From: Sandaracinomonas limnophila
GTDB taxonomy: Bacteria; Bacteroidota; Bacteroidia; Cytophagales; Spirosomataceae
Direction of reading: 5' to 3'
Assembly (NCBI RefSeq): GCF_004005965.1
Contig: NZ_SACY01000005.1
Location: 186,001-250,000, forward strand
DNA length: 64,000 nucleotides
The position numbers and the translations under genes were made by a program. Position 1 is the stretch's first letter. Each line of letters begins with the position of its first letter. The notes below the pieces were generated by a model. It did not search any database. It had not been told where the DNA came from and saw only the letters and a list, made by a program, of their open reading frames with translations. Positions 24,013-33,198 of the stretch are shown in pieces.

Positions 24013-26577
24013 TCACAGGCTCACTCTTAATGTCACTCCAAAAGTTCTTGGATCCCCCAATACTGCAGAGTAATGACCAGCATTTCCTGCCCCAGGTAAT
24101 AGTTGTTCAAAGTAATCTACTCCCGTAAGGTTTCTTGACCACAGGCTTACGGACAAACCTTTACTGGCTTTAAATCCTAAACGCGCATTTAAAAGATTAT
24201 AACCAGCAATATTTAAGTATTTTGACGGCGATGGACTTGAAGAAAAATCACTTCTTCCGTAAGAATCAATTGCAAAATAAAATTCACCAATTTCACCAAA
24301 AAGTTTTGCTGCAGTTGTGTATTCTGCTCCAAAAGATCCTACGAATTTTGAAACACCTGGCAAAGCACCTCCTGAAATATCTTTAAAGCTTGCACCACCC
24401 GTCTCCTCTAATGGAACTGGAGCATTTTTGAAGCTAAGGTATTTTGCATCTGTTAGCGCAACATTTCCATAAAAATTAAAATGTTTTGTTAAACTAACCG
24501 TCCCTTCAAGCTCTAAACCTTGCACTTGAACCTGCTCTGCATTGGCCAAATAGCCGCGATTAACCGACAAATCTGCAGTTTGCACATTGGTTTGATAATC
24601 ATAAATAGTTGTTTGGTAAACTGTTGCATTTAAAGTTGCATTTTTACTTGGTCGGGTTTTAAGTCCCCATTCAATATGTTGCACAGATTCAGGTTTCACT
24701 GTGGCCAATTCGATCATCGGCTGTCCATTCAAGCTTGGCAATCCCCCCAAATTTAGTCCAACAGGTTTGAATCCCGTTGAATAAGTAGCAAAGGAATTCA
24801 ATGATTTATTAAAGCGATAAGCTAAGGTAATTTGTCCCGAAAAATTAGTATTATCAATATCCGCATTGAAACTTTGGTCGGAATACACTAATTTTTTCAA
24901 AGCAATTAAAGCAGGGTCTGTAGTTTGTAATCCCCCATAAGTTGTTCTAGCAAAACTAATTTGCTTTCGATCGTAATTGAATCGAATTCCAGGCATTAAA
25001 CTCAATTTATTTGTAACTGCGATATCCAATTGACCAAATAATGCTGCACTTTGGGTATTCATATTTTGTCGAGTTTTAATTCCATACCCATCTAAAAGTC
25101 CTGGAGTTTTCCACAAGGGACTTGTTGTACTTTGGGAAAATCTCCATTGAGCTGTACCAGATTCTTCCGTTTGGTCAGGATCTGATTTTAAATCCTGTGC
25201 GAAATAAAATGCCCCAAAAACAGCAGATACTTTTGAATGCAAAGCACCAGACCAACGAATTTCTTGCGAATATTGATTGTGTTTGGAAGGGGCTTGAGAT
25301 AACTTCAATGCTTGAAGCCCAGTAAAATCGCGGTCTGATGATGGATCCCAATTCCAAAAACGCCATGCAGTTGTTGAGGTTAATGTTCCCGCCCCAAGGG
25401 AAATATCAGCAGTTACAGAAGTACCTCCTAATTCTTGATTTGAGCGCCAAGGTGTATCGGTATCAATCAAACGATCAAACGGATTTTTAGATGGGACTGT
25501 ATAATTTAAATCTTTAATAATGGCGTCAAATTGTCGATAGGCAGCTCGTAAAGTGGGAACGACACCAGCAAAAACTTGAGCATATCCATTCGGACGTTGA
25601 CGCGTATAATCTCCAATAAAAGTAATTTTTACTTTGTCTGAAGGCACATACAACAATTGACCTCTAAAGCCTAAATTATTAAGATCGTTGACGTATTGCT
25701 GTGAATTTATATGGTACAAAAGTCCATCTCTTTGGGTACCTGAAAATGACAATCGAGCTGCAAGCTTGGAGCTTAATGGACCCGTAATTGAAGCTTTTGC
25801 TTGTACAAAACCATAGTTCCCATAACCTAATTCAAACGTTGAACCTGGCGTAAAACTTGCCTTTTTGGTAGTTATATTAAAATTACCTGCCGTTGTATTT
25901 TTACCATAAAGAGTACCCTGAGGACCGCGTAAAACTTCCACCTGTTCAACATCTATAAAATCCATGGTTGTTGCAGCTGGACGAGCATAATACACTCCAT
26001 CTACATAAAAGCCCACACCCGGATCGATGCCATCGTTGGTTAATCCAAAGGTTGTTCCCAATCCACGAATACTTAAAGACGTATTTCTTGGGTTTGAAGA
26101 ATACAACTGAACAGAAGGAATAAATTCTTTTAAACGGTTTACATTGAATGCTCCCGTTTCTGAAACCTTTGCTCCTCCAATCGCTGTAATGGGAATAGGT
26201 ACATCCTGAGCAACTTCCTTTCTTCTACGAGAAGTTACCACCACTTCATTTAACTGCTCCGATGATTCCTTCAAATAAATCTTTACAGGATTTCCCTCAG
26301 CCAAAAATTCTTTTCTTTGATAACCCACAAAACTTACAATCAAAGTATAAGGCAATTTTTGGCCAGTTTGAAAATAAAAATTACCATCGATGTCCGACTG
26401 CACCCCGTGGGTGGTTCCCTTAATTAGAATTGATGCACCCGGAATTGGCTGATTTGATTTTTCATCAAGAACGATTCCCGCCAAGGTTGAATTAATCACG
26501 GTCTTCCCCGTTTGTCCATAGGAAAAATTGAACAAAAACAAGAATGCCAAAATGTAAAATAAAATTTTTTGATTCAT
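24013..26577 (-). CDS. TonB-dependent receptor
   Basis: The 854-residue outer-membrane receptor has a signal peptide, a carboxypeptidase-regulatory-like domain (about residues 27-108, LAGIVLDEKSNQPIPGASI), the plug (VVTSRRRKEVAQDVPIPIT onward, FYVDGVYY, VEVLRGPQGTLYGKNTTAG) and a 22-strand barrel ending in FGVTLRVSL. It resembles the general siderophore/oligosaccharide receptors rather than SusC. It is divergent from the D-aminoacylase operon (26735), suggesting but not proving that it imports the operon's substrate, such as peptides or acylated amino acids. Confidence 0.92.
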   Translation of the reverse strand: MNQKILFYILAFLFLFNFSYGQTGKTVINSTLAGIVLDEKSNQPIPGASILIKGTTHGVQSDIDGNFYFQTGQKLPYTLIVSFVGYQRKEFLAEGNPVKIYLKESSEQLNEVVVTSRRRKEVAQDVPIPITAIGGAKVSETGAFNVNRLKEFIPSVQLYSSNPRNTSLSIRGLGTTFGLTNDGIDPGVGFYVDGVYYARPAATTMDFIDVEQVEVLRGPQGTLYGKNTTAGNFNITTKKASFTPGSTFELGYGNYGFVQAKASITGPLSSKLAARLSFSGTQRDGLLYHINSQQYVNDLNNLGFRGQLLYVPSDKVKITFIGDYTRQRPNGYAQVFAGVVPTLRAAYRQFDAIIKDLNYTVPSKNPFDRLIDTDTPWRSNQELGGTSVTADISLGAGTLTSTTAWRFWNWDPSSDRDFTGLQALKLSQAPSKHNQYSQEIRWSGALHSKVSAVFGAFYFAQDLKSDPDQTEESGTAQWRFSQSTTSPLWKTPGLLDGYGIKTRQNMNTQSAALFGQLDIAVTNKLSLMPGIRFNYDRKQISFARTTYGGLQTTDPALIALKKLVYSDQSFNADIDNTNFSGQITLAYRFNKSLNSFATYSTGFKPVGLNLGGLPSLNGQPMIELATVKPESVQHIEWGLKTRPSKNATLNATVYQTTIYDYQTNVQTADLSVNRGYLANAEQVQVQGLELEGTVSLTKHFNFYGNVALTDAKYLSFKNAPVPLEETGGASFKDISGGALPGVSKFVGSFGAEYTTAAKLFGEIGEFYFAIDSYGRSDFSSSPSPSKYLNIAGYNLLNARLGFKASKGLSVSLWSRNLTGVDYFEQLLPGAGNAGHYSAVLGDPRTFGVTLRVSL

Positions 26578-26653
26578 AACTGTGAAATTTAGGCTTTTTT
26601 GATTGATTTTTTCATTTACTATATAAACCCTATATGATTAGTAGATTATTGTG

Positions 26654-26684
26654 CAAAAGTAAGACAAGATTTTTAAAAAACAAA
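26654..26684 (-). promoter_or_regulatory. Promoter of the TonB receptor (TTTG-N19-TACTTTTG)
   Basis: On the minus strand TTTG (26684-26681), a 19-bp spacer and TACTTTTG (26661-26654) match the Bacteroidota consensus exactly, leaving a leader of about 70 bases. Confidence 0.7.
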
Positions 26685-26734
26685 TTTTTACAAGAATTAT
26701 GAAATTTGAATTGGGAATTGTAAATTGAAACCCA

Positions 26735-28249
26735 ATGCGTGGACTACTACATATATTTTTAATATTATTCCCATTTCTGGTGACTTCTCAAAAAAGTCAG
26801 CTGATACAGCATGTCACAATTGTGGATGGAACTGGGCGAAAGGAATTTAAGGGGTCAGTTCGAATAGCAGGTAATCAAATTGTTGGTATAGGAAAACTAA
26901 AGCCATACAAAAACGAAAAGGTCATTCAAGGAATTGGATTAACCCTAGCTCCTGGCTTCATTGATTCCCATTCACATCATTTAAATGATGTATTGGAGCA
27001 TCCGGATGCCATTTCGACAGCTAACCAGGGTGTAACTACTGTGGTAGTGGGCCAAGACGGAGAAAGTGTACCACTAATTACTTTGATATCGCAGATGAAT
27101 AAAACTCCTGTGGCTGTAAATATTGCCTCCTATACAGGACAAAGTAGTTTAAGAGAGCAGGTCATGGGATCAAATAATTTATTGAGAGCAGCTACACAGG
27201 CTGAAATTGACCGAATGAAAGTGCTACTCAAAAAAGATATGGAGAATGGTTCCTTGGGACTTTCCACAGGATTGGAATACGAATCGGCATTTTATTCGAC
27301 TCGGGATGAAGTTTTGCAATTGGCAAAAGTTGCAAAGGAATCAAATGGCAGATACATTAGTCATATTCGTAGTGAAGACATTACCATGTCGGATGCTTTG
27401 GATGAAATCATAGACATTGGCAGGAAGGTTAAATTACCCGTTCAAATTTCCCATATTAAACTGGCCAAAAAAGGAGATTGGGGGAAGGCGCAACAAATTA
27501 TTGAATTATTGGAAAAGGCAAGAAAAGAAGGAATAGACATCACAGCCGATGTTTATCCCTACAACTTTTGGAACTCCACCCCACGTGTACTATTTCCCAA
27601 AAGAGATTATACCAATTTAGAAAGTTCCAAATTTGCTACTCAAGAATTATTTGAACCCTCTGAATCGTATTTGGTAAAATTTGCTGCCAACAAAAACTAT
27701 GAAGGAAAAACCTTGAGTGAAATTGCCAAAAGTAGAAACGAAACAGAACCTGTGGCATTGATGAAGCTCATAGAACTTTCTGCAGATTTCAGAAAAAATA
27801 ATCCAACTTACTCAGGCACAGTAGAGGCCATCATGGGAAAATCCATGCAAGATGAAGATGTGTGTAAATTCATTCAATGGAAGCATGCGAATATTTGTTC
27901 AGATGGTAATGCAGGTGCACACCCTCGAGGATATGGCAGTTTTACAAAAATTTTAGGGAAATATGTTCGGGAGGAAAAAGCCCTTACATTAGAGGAGGCG
28001 ATATATAAAATGACTGGATTAACTGCACAACATTTAGGCATCAAAGATCGTGGAACAATTGCATCTGGAATGAAGGCAGATTTAGTTTTATTCAATCCAA
28101 AAACAGTAAAAGACAATGCTTCTATACGTGACAGCCATGCTCTTTCTGATGGTATAGAAATGGTTTGGGTGAATGGTGAATTAATTTTTAAAGGCAAAAA
28201 ATCCACCGGAAGAAGAAGTGGAACATTAATCAAACGAATAAATGAATAA
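26735..28249 (+). CDS. Secreted D-aminoacylase / N-acyl-D-amino-acid deacylase family amidohydrolase
   Basis: The 504-residue amidohydrolase has a signal peptide (MRGLLHIFLILFPFLVTSQ), then the metal-site motif GFIDSHSHH (residues 73-81), GLSTGLEYESAF, HIRSED (about 209), QISHIKLAKKGDWG (about 234) and a C-terminal GTIASGMKADLVLFN. This is the N-acyl-D-amino-acid amidohydrolase pattern; such enzymes release D-amino acids from N-acyl or dipeptide forms. It overlaps the next gene by 8 bp and heads a four-gene operon whose other members act on D-/L-glutamate or dipeptides, so peptidoglycan-derived D-amino acids are the likely substrate. Confidence 0.87.
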   Translation: MRGLLHIFLILFPFLVTSQKSQLIQHVTIVDGTGRKEFKGSVRIAGNQIVGIGKLKPYKNEKVIQGIGLTLAPGFIDSHSHHLNDVLEHPDAISTANQGVTTVVVGQDGESVPLITLISQMNKTPVAVNIASYTGQSSLREQVMGSNNLLRAATQAEIDRMKVLLKKDMENGSLGLSTGLEYESAFYSTRDEVLQLAKVAKESNGRYISHIRSEDITMSDALDEIIDIGRKVKLPVQISHIKLAKKGDWGKAQQIIELLEKARKEGIDITADVYPYNFWNSTPRVLFPKRDYTNLESSKFATQELFEPSESYLVKFAANKNYEGKTLSEIAKSRNETEPVALMKLIELSADFRKNNPTYSGTVEAIMGKSMQDEDVCKFIQWKHANICSDGNAGAHPRGYGSFTKILGKYVREEKALTLEEAIYKMTGLTAQHLGIKDRGTIASGMKADLVLFNPKTVKDNASIRDSHALSDGIEMVWVNGELIFKGKKSTGRRSGTLIKRINE

Positions 28250-29288
28250 TGCAATTATTTTAACCAATGGGATTTTACATCATTCAGACGCTAAAACAGC
28301 CCATGGTTTAATAAGAGGGACCGAGCGATTCAATATTGTGGCTGTGGTAGATGATGAAAAAACAGCTGGAAAAGATGCTGGAGAGGTTTTGGATGGTAAA
28401 ATCAGAAATATTCCCATTTTCGCAAGTATAGATTCTGCTTTAAAAACAATCCCAAATATCAATTATTTAATCATAGGCGTTGCTACCGTGGGTGGAATTT
28501 TGCCTGATCCAATGATTGAAATCATACAAAAAGCAATTCGTTCTGGCTTGTCAATTGTAAATGGTTTACATGATTATTTAAGCGACCGTATAGAAATAGC
28601 CAATTTAGCAAAGAAATTCGGGGTTAATTTAATTGATGTTCGCAAACCAAAAGCTAGAAAAGATTTACATTTTTGGACAGGAGATATTTTAAATCTACAA
28701 ACGCCCATCATTGCTGTAATGGGCATGGATTGTGCGATGGGCAAACGAACAACAGCGCGAATGATTCGTCAGGCTTGTCAGGCCCAAAACCTAAAAGCTG
28801 AAATGATTTACACGGGCCAAACTGGTTGGTTGCAAGGAGGCAAATATGGATTTATTTTTGATTCTACGTTGAACGATTTTGTTTGTGGGGAATTGGAACA
28901 CGCCATTTTAAGCTGTGCGAAAGAGCAAAATCCGGATTATATTTTATTGGAAGGGCAAGCGTCTTTGCGTAATCCGAGTGGCCCTTGTGGTTTAGAATTC
29001 TTGATTTCGGGAAGAGCAAAATCGGTAGTTTTAATCTTTGCCCCCAAAAGAAAGTATTTCGATAATGAGGAACATTGGGGAGAAATTCCGACTGTGGAAT
29101 CGGAGATAGAAATCATTGAAAAATTAGGATCTAAGGTTATTGCACTTGCCATCAATACCGAAGAATGCACAACAGAAGAAGCATTTGCATTTCAAGAGGA
29201 ATATGAAATAAAATTAGGTTTACCTGTTCTTCTACCCATTCAGGAAGGAGTTGACAAAATCATTCCCATTTTAAAAAGATTGAAATGA
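28242..29288 (+). CDS. dgcN: DUF1611 family protein, DgcN-like
   Basis: The 348-residue protein is a DUF1611 member: N-terminal Rossmann-like part and a C-terminal P-loop-type domain with GMDCAMGKRTT (161-171) and EGQASLRNPSGPCG. DgcN from marine bacteria is reported to N-acetylate D-glutamate, the product then being epimerised by DgcA. Here the gene overlaps both neighbours (8 bp upstream, 4 bp downstream), and the next gene is a DgcA-like epimerase, preserving the dgcN-dgcA pair. The exact acyl donor and substrate are inferred from the literature family, not from residues. Confidence 0.85.
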   Translation: MNNAIILTNGILHHSDAKTAHGLIRGTERFNIVAVVDDEKTAGKDAGEVLDGKIRNIPIFASIDSALKTIPNINYLIIGVATVGGILPDPMIEIIQKAIRSGLSIVNGLHDYLSDRIEIANLAKKFGVNLIDVRKPKARKDLHFWTGDILNLQTPIIAVMGMDCAMGKRTTARMIRQACQAQNLKAEMIYTGQTGWLQGGKYGFIFDSTLNDFVCGELEHAILSCAKEQNPDYILLEGQASLRNPSGPCGLEFLISGRAKSVVLIFAPKRKYFDNEEHWGEIPTVESEIEIIEKLGSKVIALAINTEECTTEEAFAFQEEYEIKLGLPVLLPIQEGVDKIIPILKRLK

Positions 29289-30343
29289 AAATAAAATCCA
29301 TTCAATCCTACTTGCGAAAAATGGCTTTAACCAAGCCCTACTCCATTGCTGGATACACTTTCAGTGATGTTTCATTAGGATTTGTGGAAGTTGAATTAGA
29401 GAATGGAGTGATTGGATATGGAACTGCTAGCCCGGCCGAAGAGGTGGTTGGTGAAACTGCTGAAATGAGTGTTCAGCATTTACAAACTGAGTTTGTTCAA
29501 AATTTGATTGGCAGAAATATTGAAGATTTTCAACAATTAATTACTGAAACTAGAGTCCATTTTCAACATTTACCTGGTACTCAGGCAGCCATAGACATTG
29601 CCCTTCATGATGCCTATGGCAAGTGGAAAAACCAATCGGTTGTGGCGATTTATGGTAGAAAAATAGATGCACTTCCAACTTCGGTAACCATTGGACTTAT
29701 GCCAATTCATGAAGCGTTAAAAGAAGCCGAAGAATTTAAAAAATTAGGATTTCGCATACTAAAAGTGAAAACCGGTGAAAATGTAGCAGAGGATATTGAA
29801 AAAGTCATCAAACTTCACGAACAATTTGGAAATAATTTAACATTGCGAGTAGACCCAAATCAAGGGTATTCACCTCAAGATTTAAATCAATTTATTGCAA
29901 AAGCGGGGCATTTGGTAGAGCTTATTGAACAACCTTTGGCTATTGGTTTTGAAAATGAATTGGAGACCATTAACCATCCAGCAATAATGGGAGATGAATC
30001 CATTACCGATGCTGAGGCTGCCCAAAAATTTTCAATAAATCCGAAACCATTTCAAATTTATAATATCAAATTAATGAAATCTGGAGGCATTCAGGGGGCA
30101 TTAGAAATTGCACATATTGCCAAAAAATCCAACATTGATTTATTCTGGGGTTGCAACGATGAAAGTATTTTAAGCATCACTGCTGCCCTTCAAGCAGCTT
30201 ATTCCATGCCAAATACAAAATACTTAGACTTGGATGGAAGTTTTGATTTAGCGGAAGATTTAGTTTCTGGTGGATTTGAAATCAATGATGGTTTGATGAA
30301 AATCAATGAAAATCCGGGCTTTGGAGTAAATAAGATTTTATGA
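29285..30343 (+). CDS. dgcA: Enolase-superfamily dipeptide epimerase, DgcA-like
   Basis: The 352-residue protein has the capping and barrel domains of muconate-lactonising-type enolases. Catalytic features of L-Ala-D/L-Glu epimerase are all present: the KxK pair Lys160/Lys162 in LKVKTG, metal ligands Asp190, Glu215 and Asp238 (GDES), and Lys262 in YNIKLMKSGG. The family epimerises dipeptides from murein or, when paired with DgcN, N-acetyl-D-glutamate to the L form. The ATGA overlap with dgcN and with the permease indicates translational coupling. Confidence 0.9.
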   Translation: MKIKSIQSYLRKMALTKPYSIAGYTFSDVSLGFVEVELENGVIGYGTASPAEEVVGETAEMSVQHLQTEFVQNLIGRNIEDFQQLITETRVHFQHLPGTQAAIDIALHDAYGKWKNQSVVAIYGRKIDALPTSVTIGLMPIHEALKEAEEFKKLGFRILKVKTGENVAEDIEKVIKLHEQFGNNLTLRVDPNQGYSPQDLNQFIAKAGHLVELIEQPLAIGFENELETINHPAIMGDESITDAEAAQKFSINPKPFQIYNIKLMKSGGIQGALEIAHIAKKSNIDLFWGCNDESILSITAALQAAYSMPNTKYLDLDGSFDLAEDLVSGGFEINDGLMKINENPGFGVNKIL

Positions 30344-31668
30344 GTCAATTACAACCCAAAATAAATTTACATTCGGCAATCTTTTTGGTTGTGAGTGTAA
30401 TTATTGGCTCTGGTGTTTTCAAAAAAATTGCTCCCATGGCGGAGGCTTTAGGTTCTCCAATTTGGGTTATTGCCTGTTGGGTATTTGCCGGACTAGTTAG
30501 TTTAGCGGGAGCCTTATCTACAGCGGAACTAGTAAGTTTATTTCCGAATTCAGGCGGGGAATATCATTATTTTCAAAAAATTTATGGCAAGTTTTTTGCC
30601 TTTTTATACGGATGGTCGAGTTTCGCTGTGATTAAAACAGCGGCAATTTCCGCATTAGCCTATGTATTCGCACAATCGATTAACACGATCGTTAAACTAC
30701 CTGATTGGGGTGGTGATTTGAGCATTAAAATTTTTGCATCTTTTACAATTTTTGGATTAACCTTTATAAATTACCGAGGCGTTAATTCAGCAGAAAAACT
30801 AAGCAGATTTCTCACCTATGCTCTGCTGCTTGGAATAGGACTTTTCATAGTTTTCGGAATCAGTTCTCCTGCAGGAAAATTAGCCCATTTTGAAACAAAA
30901 AACACTTTAGATGGTTGGACATTTTTAAAGGCATTTACCATGGCGAGTTTAGGTGCCTTTTGGGGATATGAAGGTTGGAACAATATCGGTTTTATTGGAG
31001 AAGAAGTTGAAAATCCTAAAAAAAATCTCCCAAAATCCCTGGCATTGGGCACTATTATCGTGATATCATCTTATGTTTTGCTCAATTTGGTCTTTGTGTA
31101 CATATTACCCATAGATTTCTTTATTAAATTAAACAAAGTCCCGAATTCAATTGCTGCAGTGGAAGTAGCTAGGGTTTTAGGAGGTGATATAGGAATGTTA
31201 TTAGTTGCTCTATTAATTTTAACCACAACATTGAATGCTACAAATAGCACTATTTTAATGTCGGCAAGAATCATCTATGCGATGTCGCGCGATAAAATGT
31301 TTTTCAAATTTGCTGATTCAGTTCATCCCAATTACCATACTCCCGGCAAAGCCTTGTGGTTACAATGTATATGGGGAATTGCATTGATTTTCACAGGTAG
31401 TTTTGACCAATTGACAGACATGTTGGTATTTGCTTCCTTCTTATTTTATGGAAGTTCTGCCTTGGGGGTACTAATTATGAGAAAAAAAGCACCAGAATTA
31501 GAACGAAATTACAAGGTTTGGGGCTATCCTTTCGTTCCTTTATTATTTGTATTTTTTTGCACAGTCCTTTTTGTAATGACAATTTTCAATCAACCAAGAG
31601 AGGCATTGATTGGACTTGGATTGATTTTAACGGGAGTTCCTGTATTTATAATAGTACAAAAAAAATAG
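30340..31668 (+). CDS. APC-family amino-acid permease
   Basis: The 442-residue protein has twelve hydrophobic helices and the APC-superfamily start (FLVVSVIIGSGVFKKIAPMAEALGSP) with an unwound first helix motif GSGVF, and FWGYEGWNNIGFIGEEVENPKKNLPKSL around residue 207. It should import an amino acid across the inner membrane. As last gene of the D-aminoacylase-dgcN-dgcA operon, overlapping by 4 bp, it probably carries the released D-amino acid or the dipeptide. Confidence 0.9.
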   Translation: MSQLQPKINLHSAIFLVVSVIIGSGVFKKIAPMAEALGSPIWVIACWVFAGLVSLAGALSTAELVSLFPNSGGEYHYFQKIYGKFFAFLYGWSSFAVIKTAAISALAYVFAQSINTIVKLPDWGGDLSIKIFASFTIFGLTFINYRGVNSAEKLSRFLTYALLLGIGLFIVFGISSPAGKLAHFETKNTLDGWTFLKAFTMASLGAFWGYEGWNNIGFIGEEVENPKKNLPKSLALGTIIVISSYVLLNLVFVYILPIDFFIKLNKVPNSIAAVEVARVLGGDIGMLLVALLILTTTLNATNSTILMSARIIYAMSRDKMFFKFADSVHPNYHTPGKALWLQCIWGIALIFTGSFDQLTDMLVFASFLFYGSSALGVLIMRKKAPELERNYKVWGYPFVPLLFVFFCTVLFVMTIFNQPREALIGLGLILTGVPVFIIVQKK

Positions 31669-31713
31669 GCTTACATTTCAGAAAACCTACTTTTAAATAT
31701 ATTTAGAAAACAA

Positions 31714-31751
31714 AGGTAGTTAATTGTTAATGGTTAATGGTTAATGGTTAA
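31714..31751. repeat. TTAATGG tandem words
   Basis: About five copies of GTTAATG/GTTAATT head to tail, placed directly at the stop codon of the XRE gene. Confidence 0.75.
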
Positions 31752-31985
31752 TTATAAATGGTGAATTTCATTGAAAAATTCGTTCATAGGAATATTTAAA
31801 TAAACCGAAATTTTATAAATCTGGTAAACACTAGTATTTATCTTACCTAGTTCAATTCGACTCAATTGGGAATAGTCTAAATTCGCCTCATTCGCTAATC
31901 CTTCCAAAGTGTATCCTTTTTCAATTCGCAGGTTTCTTAACTTTTTACCCAACCTTTTGCAAACTTTTTCCTTTGATAGACTCAT
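31752..31985 (-). CDS. Small XRE-family DNA-binding protein
   Basis: The 77-residue protein, from ATG at 31985, is essentially one Cro/C1-type helix-turn-helix (RLGKKLRNLRIEKGYTLEGL, then YSQLSRIELGKINTSVYQIY). A TTG start six codons upstream also exists. It stands alone, with a possible self-operator 29 bp upstream (32014-32038). No toxin partner is adjacent, so it is more likely a regulator than an antitoxin. Target genes are unknown; neighbours are the permease and the sugar-acid genes. Confidence 0.8.
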   Translation of the reverse strand: MSLSKEKVCKRLGKKLRNLRIEKGYTLEGLANEANLDYSQLSRIELGKINTSVYQIYKISVYLNIPMNEFFNEIHHL

Positions 31986-32013
31986 ATTGCAAAATTGAAT
32001 CAATTAAAAAATT

Positions 32014-32038
32014 AGTACAATAGCAGATTTGCTATACT
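32014..32038. promoter_or_regulatory. Inverted repeat, possible XRE operator
   Basis: TAGCA (32021-32025) and TGCTA (32030-32034) form a perfect 5-bp core, flanked by AGTA on the left side and TACT on the right with uneven spacing. It lies upstream of the small XRE gene. Confidence 0.4.
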
Positions 32039-32052
32039 AAAAATTTAAAATG

Positions 32053-32178
32053 ACAAGAATATGGGAATTGGGGAATATGGGAATTGGGGAATATAAGAAT
32101 ATAGGAATATAAGAATATAAGAATATAAGAATATAGGAATATAAGAATATAGGAATATAGGAATATAAGAATAGGGTA
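32053..32178. repeat. GAATATAAG nonamer array
   Basis: About a dozen head-to-tail 9-bp words GAATATAAG/GAATATAGG/GAATATGGG. They use the same word as the right half of the spacers in the 1-3.5 kb array, in reverse orientation. Confidence 0.85.
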
Positions 32179-32180
32179 AT

Positions 32181-33197
32181 TTATGAATCAAATTTCACTA
32201 TTGCTTTAATAACATTATTTTCAGGATTCAAAAACGATTCAAATTGGTCTTTTATTTGATCGAAATGTATACGGTGTGTAATGTAGGTTGCTGGATTAAC
32301 TAATCCCTTCCACATACAATCCATCACCCACTCAAAATCAGAACGAGTGGCATTTCTACTACTCATTAATGTGGCTTCACGTTTATGAAATTCTGGATGT
32401 GAAAAGGAAAAAGCTTCTTTTTGAAGTCCCACCAACACATATCTGCCCGAATGGGCCAGGAATTGCAAACCACCATTGATAGCGTTTAAATTACCAGTTG
32501 CATCAATAACTACCGTTGGCATTTGTTGATTCGTTATAGATTTCAATCTTCCCAAAGCATCTTCTTTAGTAGGATTTATGACATGTTCAACTTGTAAATT
32601 AGTTCGACAAAAGTTCAATCGATTTTCATTCACATCCATCACAATCACCTGTCCACCTGCAATCTTTGCAAATTCAATAACGCCTAAACCGATGGGCCCT
32701 GCTCCTATTACTAATACAAATTCACCTTTGTGAATACCTGCCCTTTTTACCCCATGAGCGCCAATAGAAAGTGGTTCAACCAAAGCCAATTCGTCTACAT
32801 TAAGTCCGTTTCCTTTCACAATATATTGATTCGGGACGGAAACAAATTCACGCATACCACCATCGGTATGCACACCTAACACTTGTAGAGAGGAACAACA
32901 ATTAGTTTTACCTTGACTACAAGCAATGCAATGACCACAATGTAGGTACGGAATAACAGTAACAAACTCTCCAATTGATAAATCAGTCGCGTCCGTTTGA
33001 ACAATTTCAGCGCCTAATTCATGTCCTAAAATACGTGGATAGGAAAAAAAAGGTTGCGTACCTTCAAAGGCATGCAAATCGGTTCCACATATTCCCACGC
33101 GCTTGATTCGAAGGATAGAGTGGCCCACTTTTTCTTGCGGGTAATCCGTTGTGGTATAATCAAATTGCCCCGGTTGGGTACAAACCAAAGTTTTCAT
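32181..33197 (-). CDS. Zinc-dependent MDR dehydrogenase (sugar-acid/alditol type)
   Basis: The 338-residue medium-chain dehydrogenase has catalytic zinc ligands Cys37 (GICGTD), His60 and Glu61 (GHE), the structural-zinc cysteines 87, 90, 93 and 101 (CGHCIACSQGKTNCC), and NAD-binding GAGPIGLGVIEFAK at about 165-178. Such enzymes oxidise alditols or aldonates (L-idonate, galactonate, threonine types). The gene starts 1 bp after the GntP permease stop on the same strand, which favours a gluconate- or idonate-like substrate brought in by that permease. Confidence 0.88.
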   Translation of the reverse strand: MKTLVCTQPGQFDYTTTDYPQEKVGHSILRIKRVGICGTDLHAFEGTQPFFSYPRILGHELGAEIVQTDATDLSIGEFVTVIPYLHCGHCIACSQGKTNCCSSLQVLGVHTDGGMREFVSVPNQYIVKGNGLNVDELALVEPLSIGAHGVKRAGIHKGEFVLVIGAGPIGLGVIEFAKIAGGQVIVMDVNENRLNFCRTNLQVEHVINPTKEDALGRLKSITNQQMPTVVIDATGNLNAINGGLQFLAHSGRYVLVGLQKEAFSFSHPEFHKREATLMSSRNATRSDFEWVMDCMWKGLVNPATYITHRIHFDQIKDQFESFLNPENNVIKAIVKFDS

Positions 33198-33198
33198 T

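Noticed and set aside
32053-32178. CRISPR-like array
   Set aside because: The unit is 9 bp with no unique spacers and no cas genes nearby.
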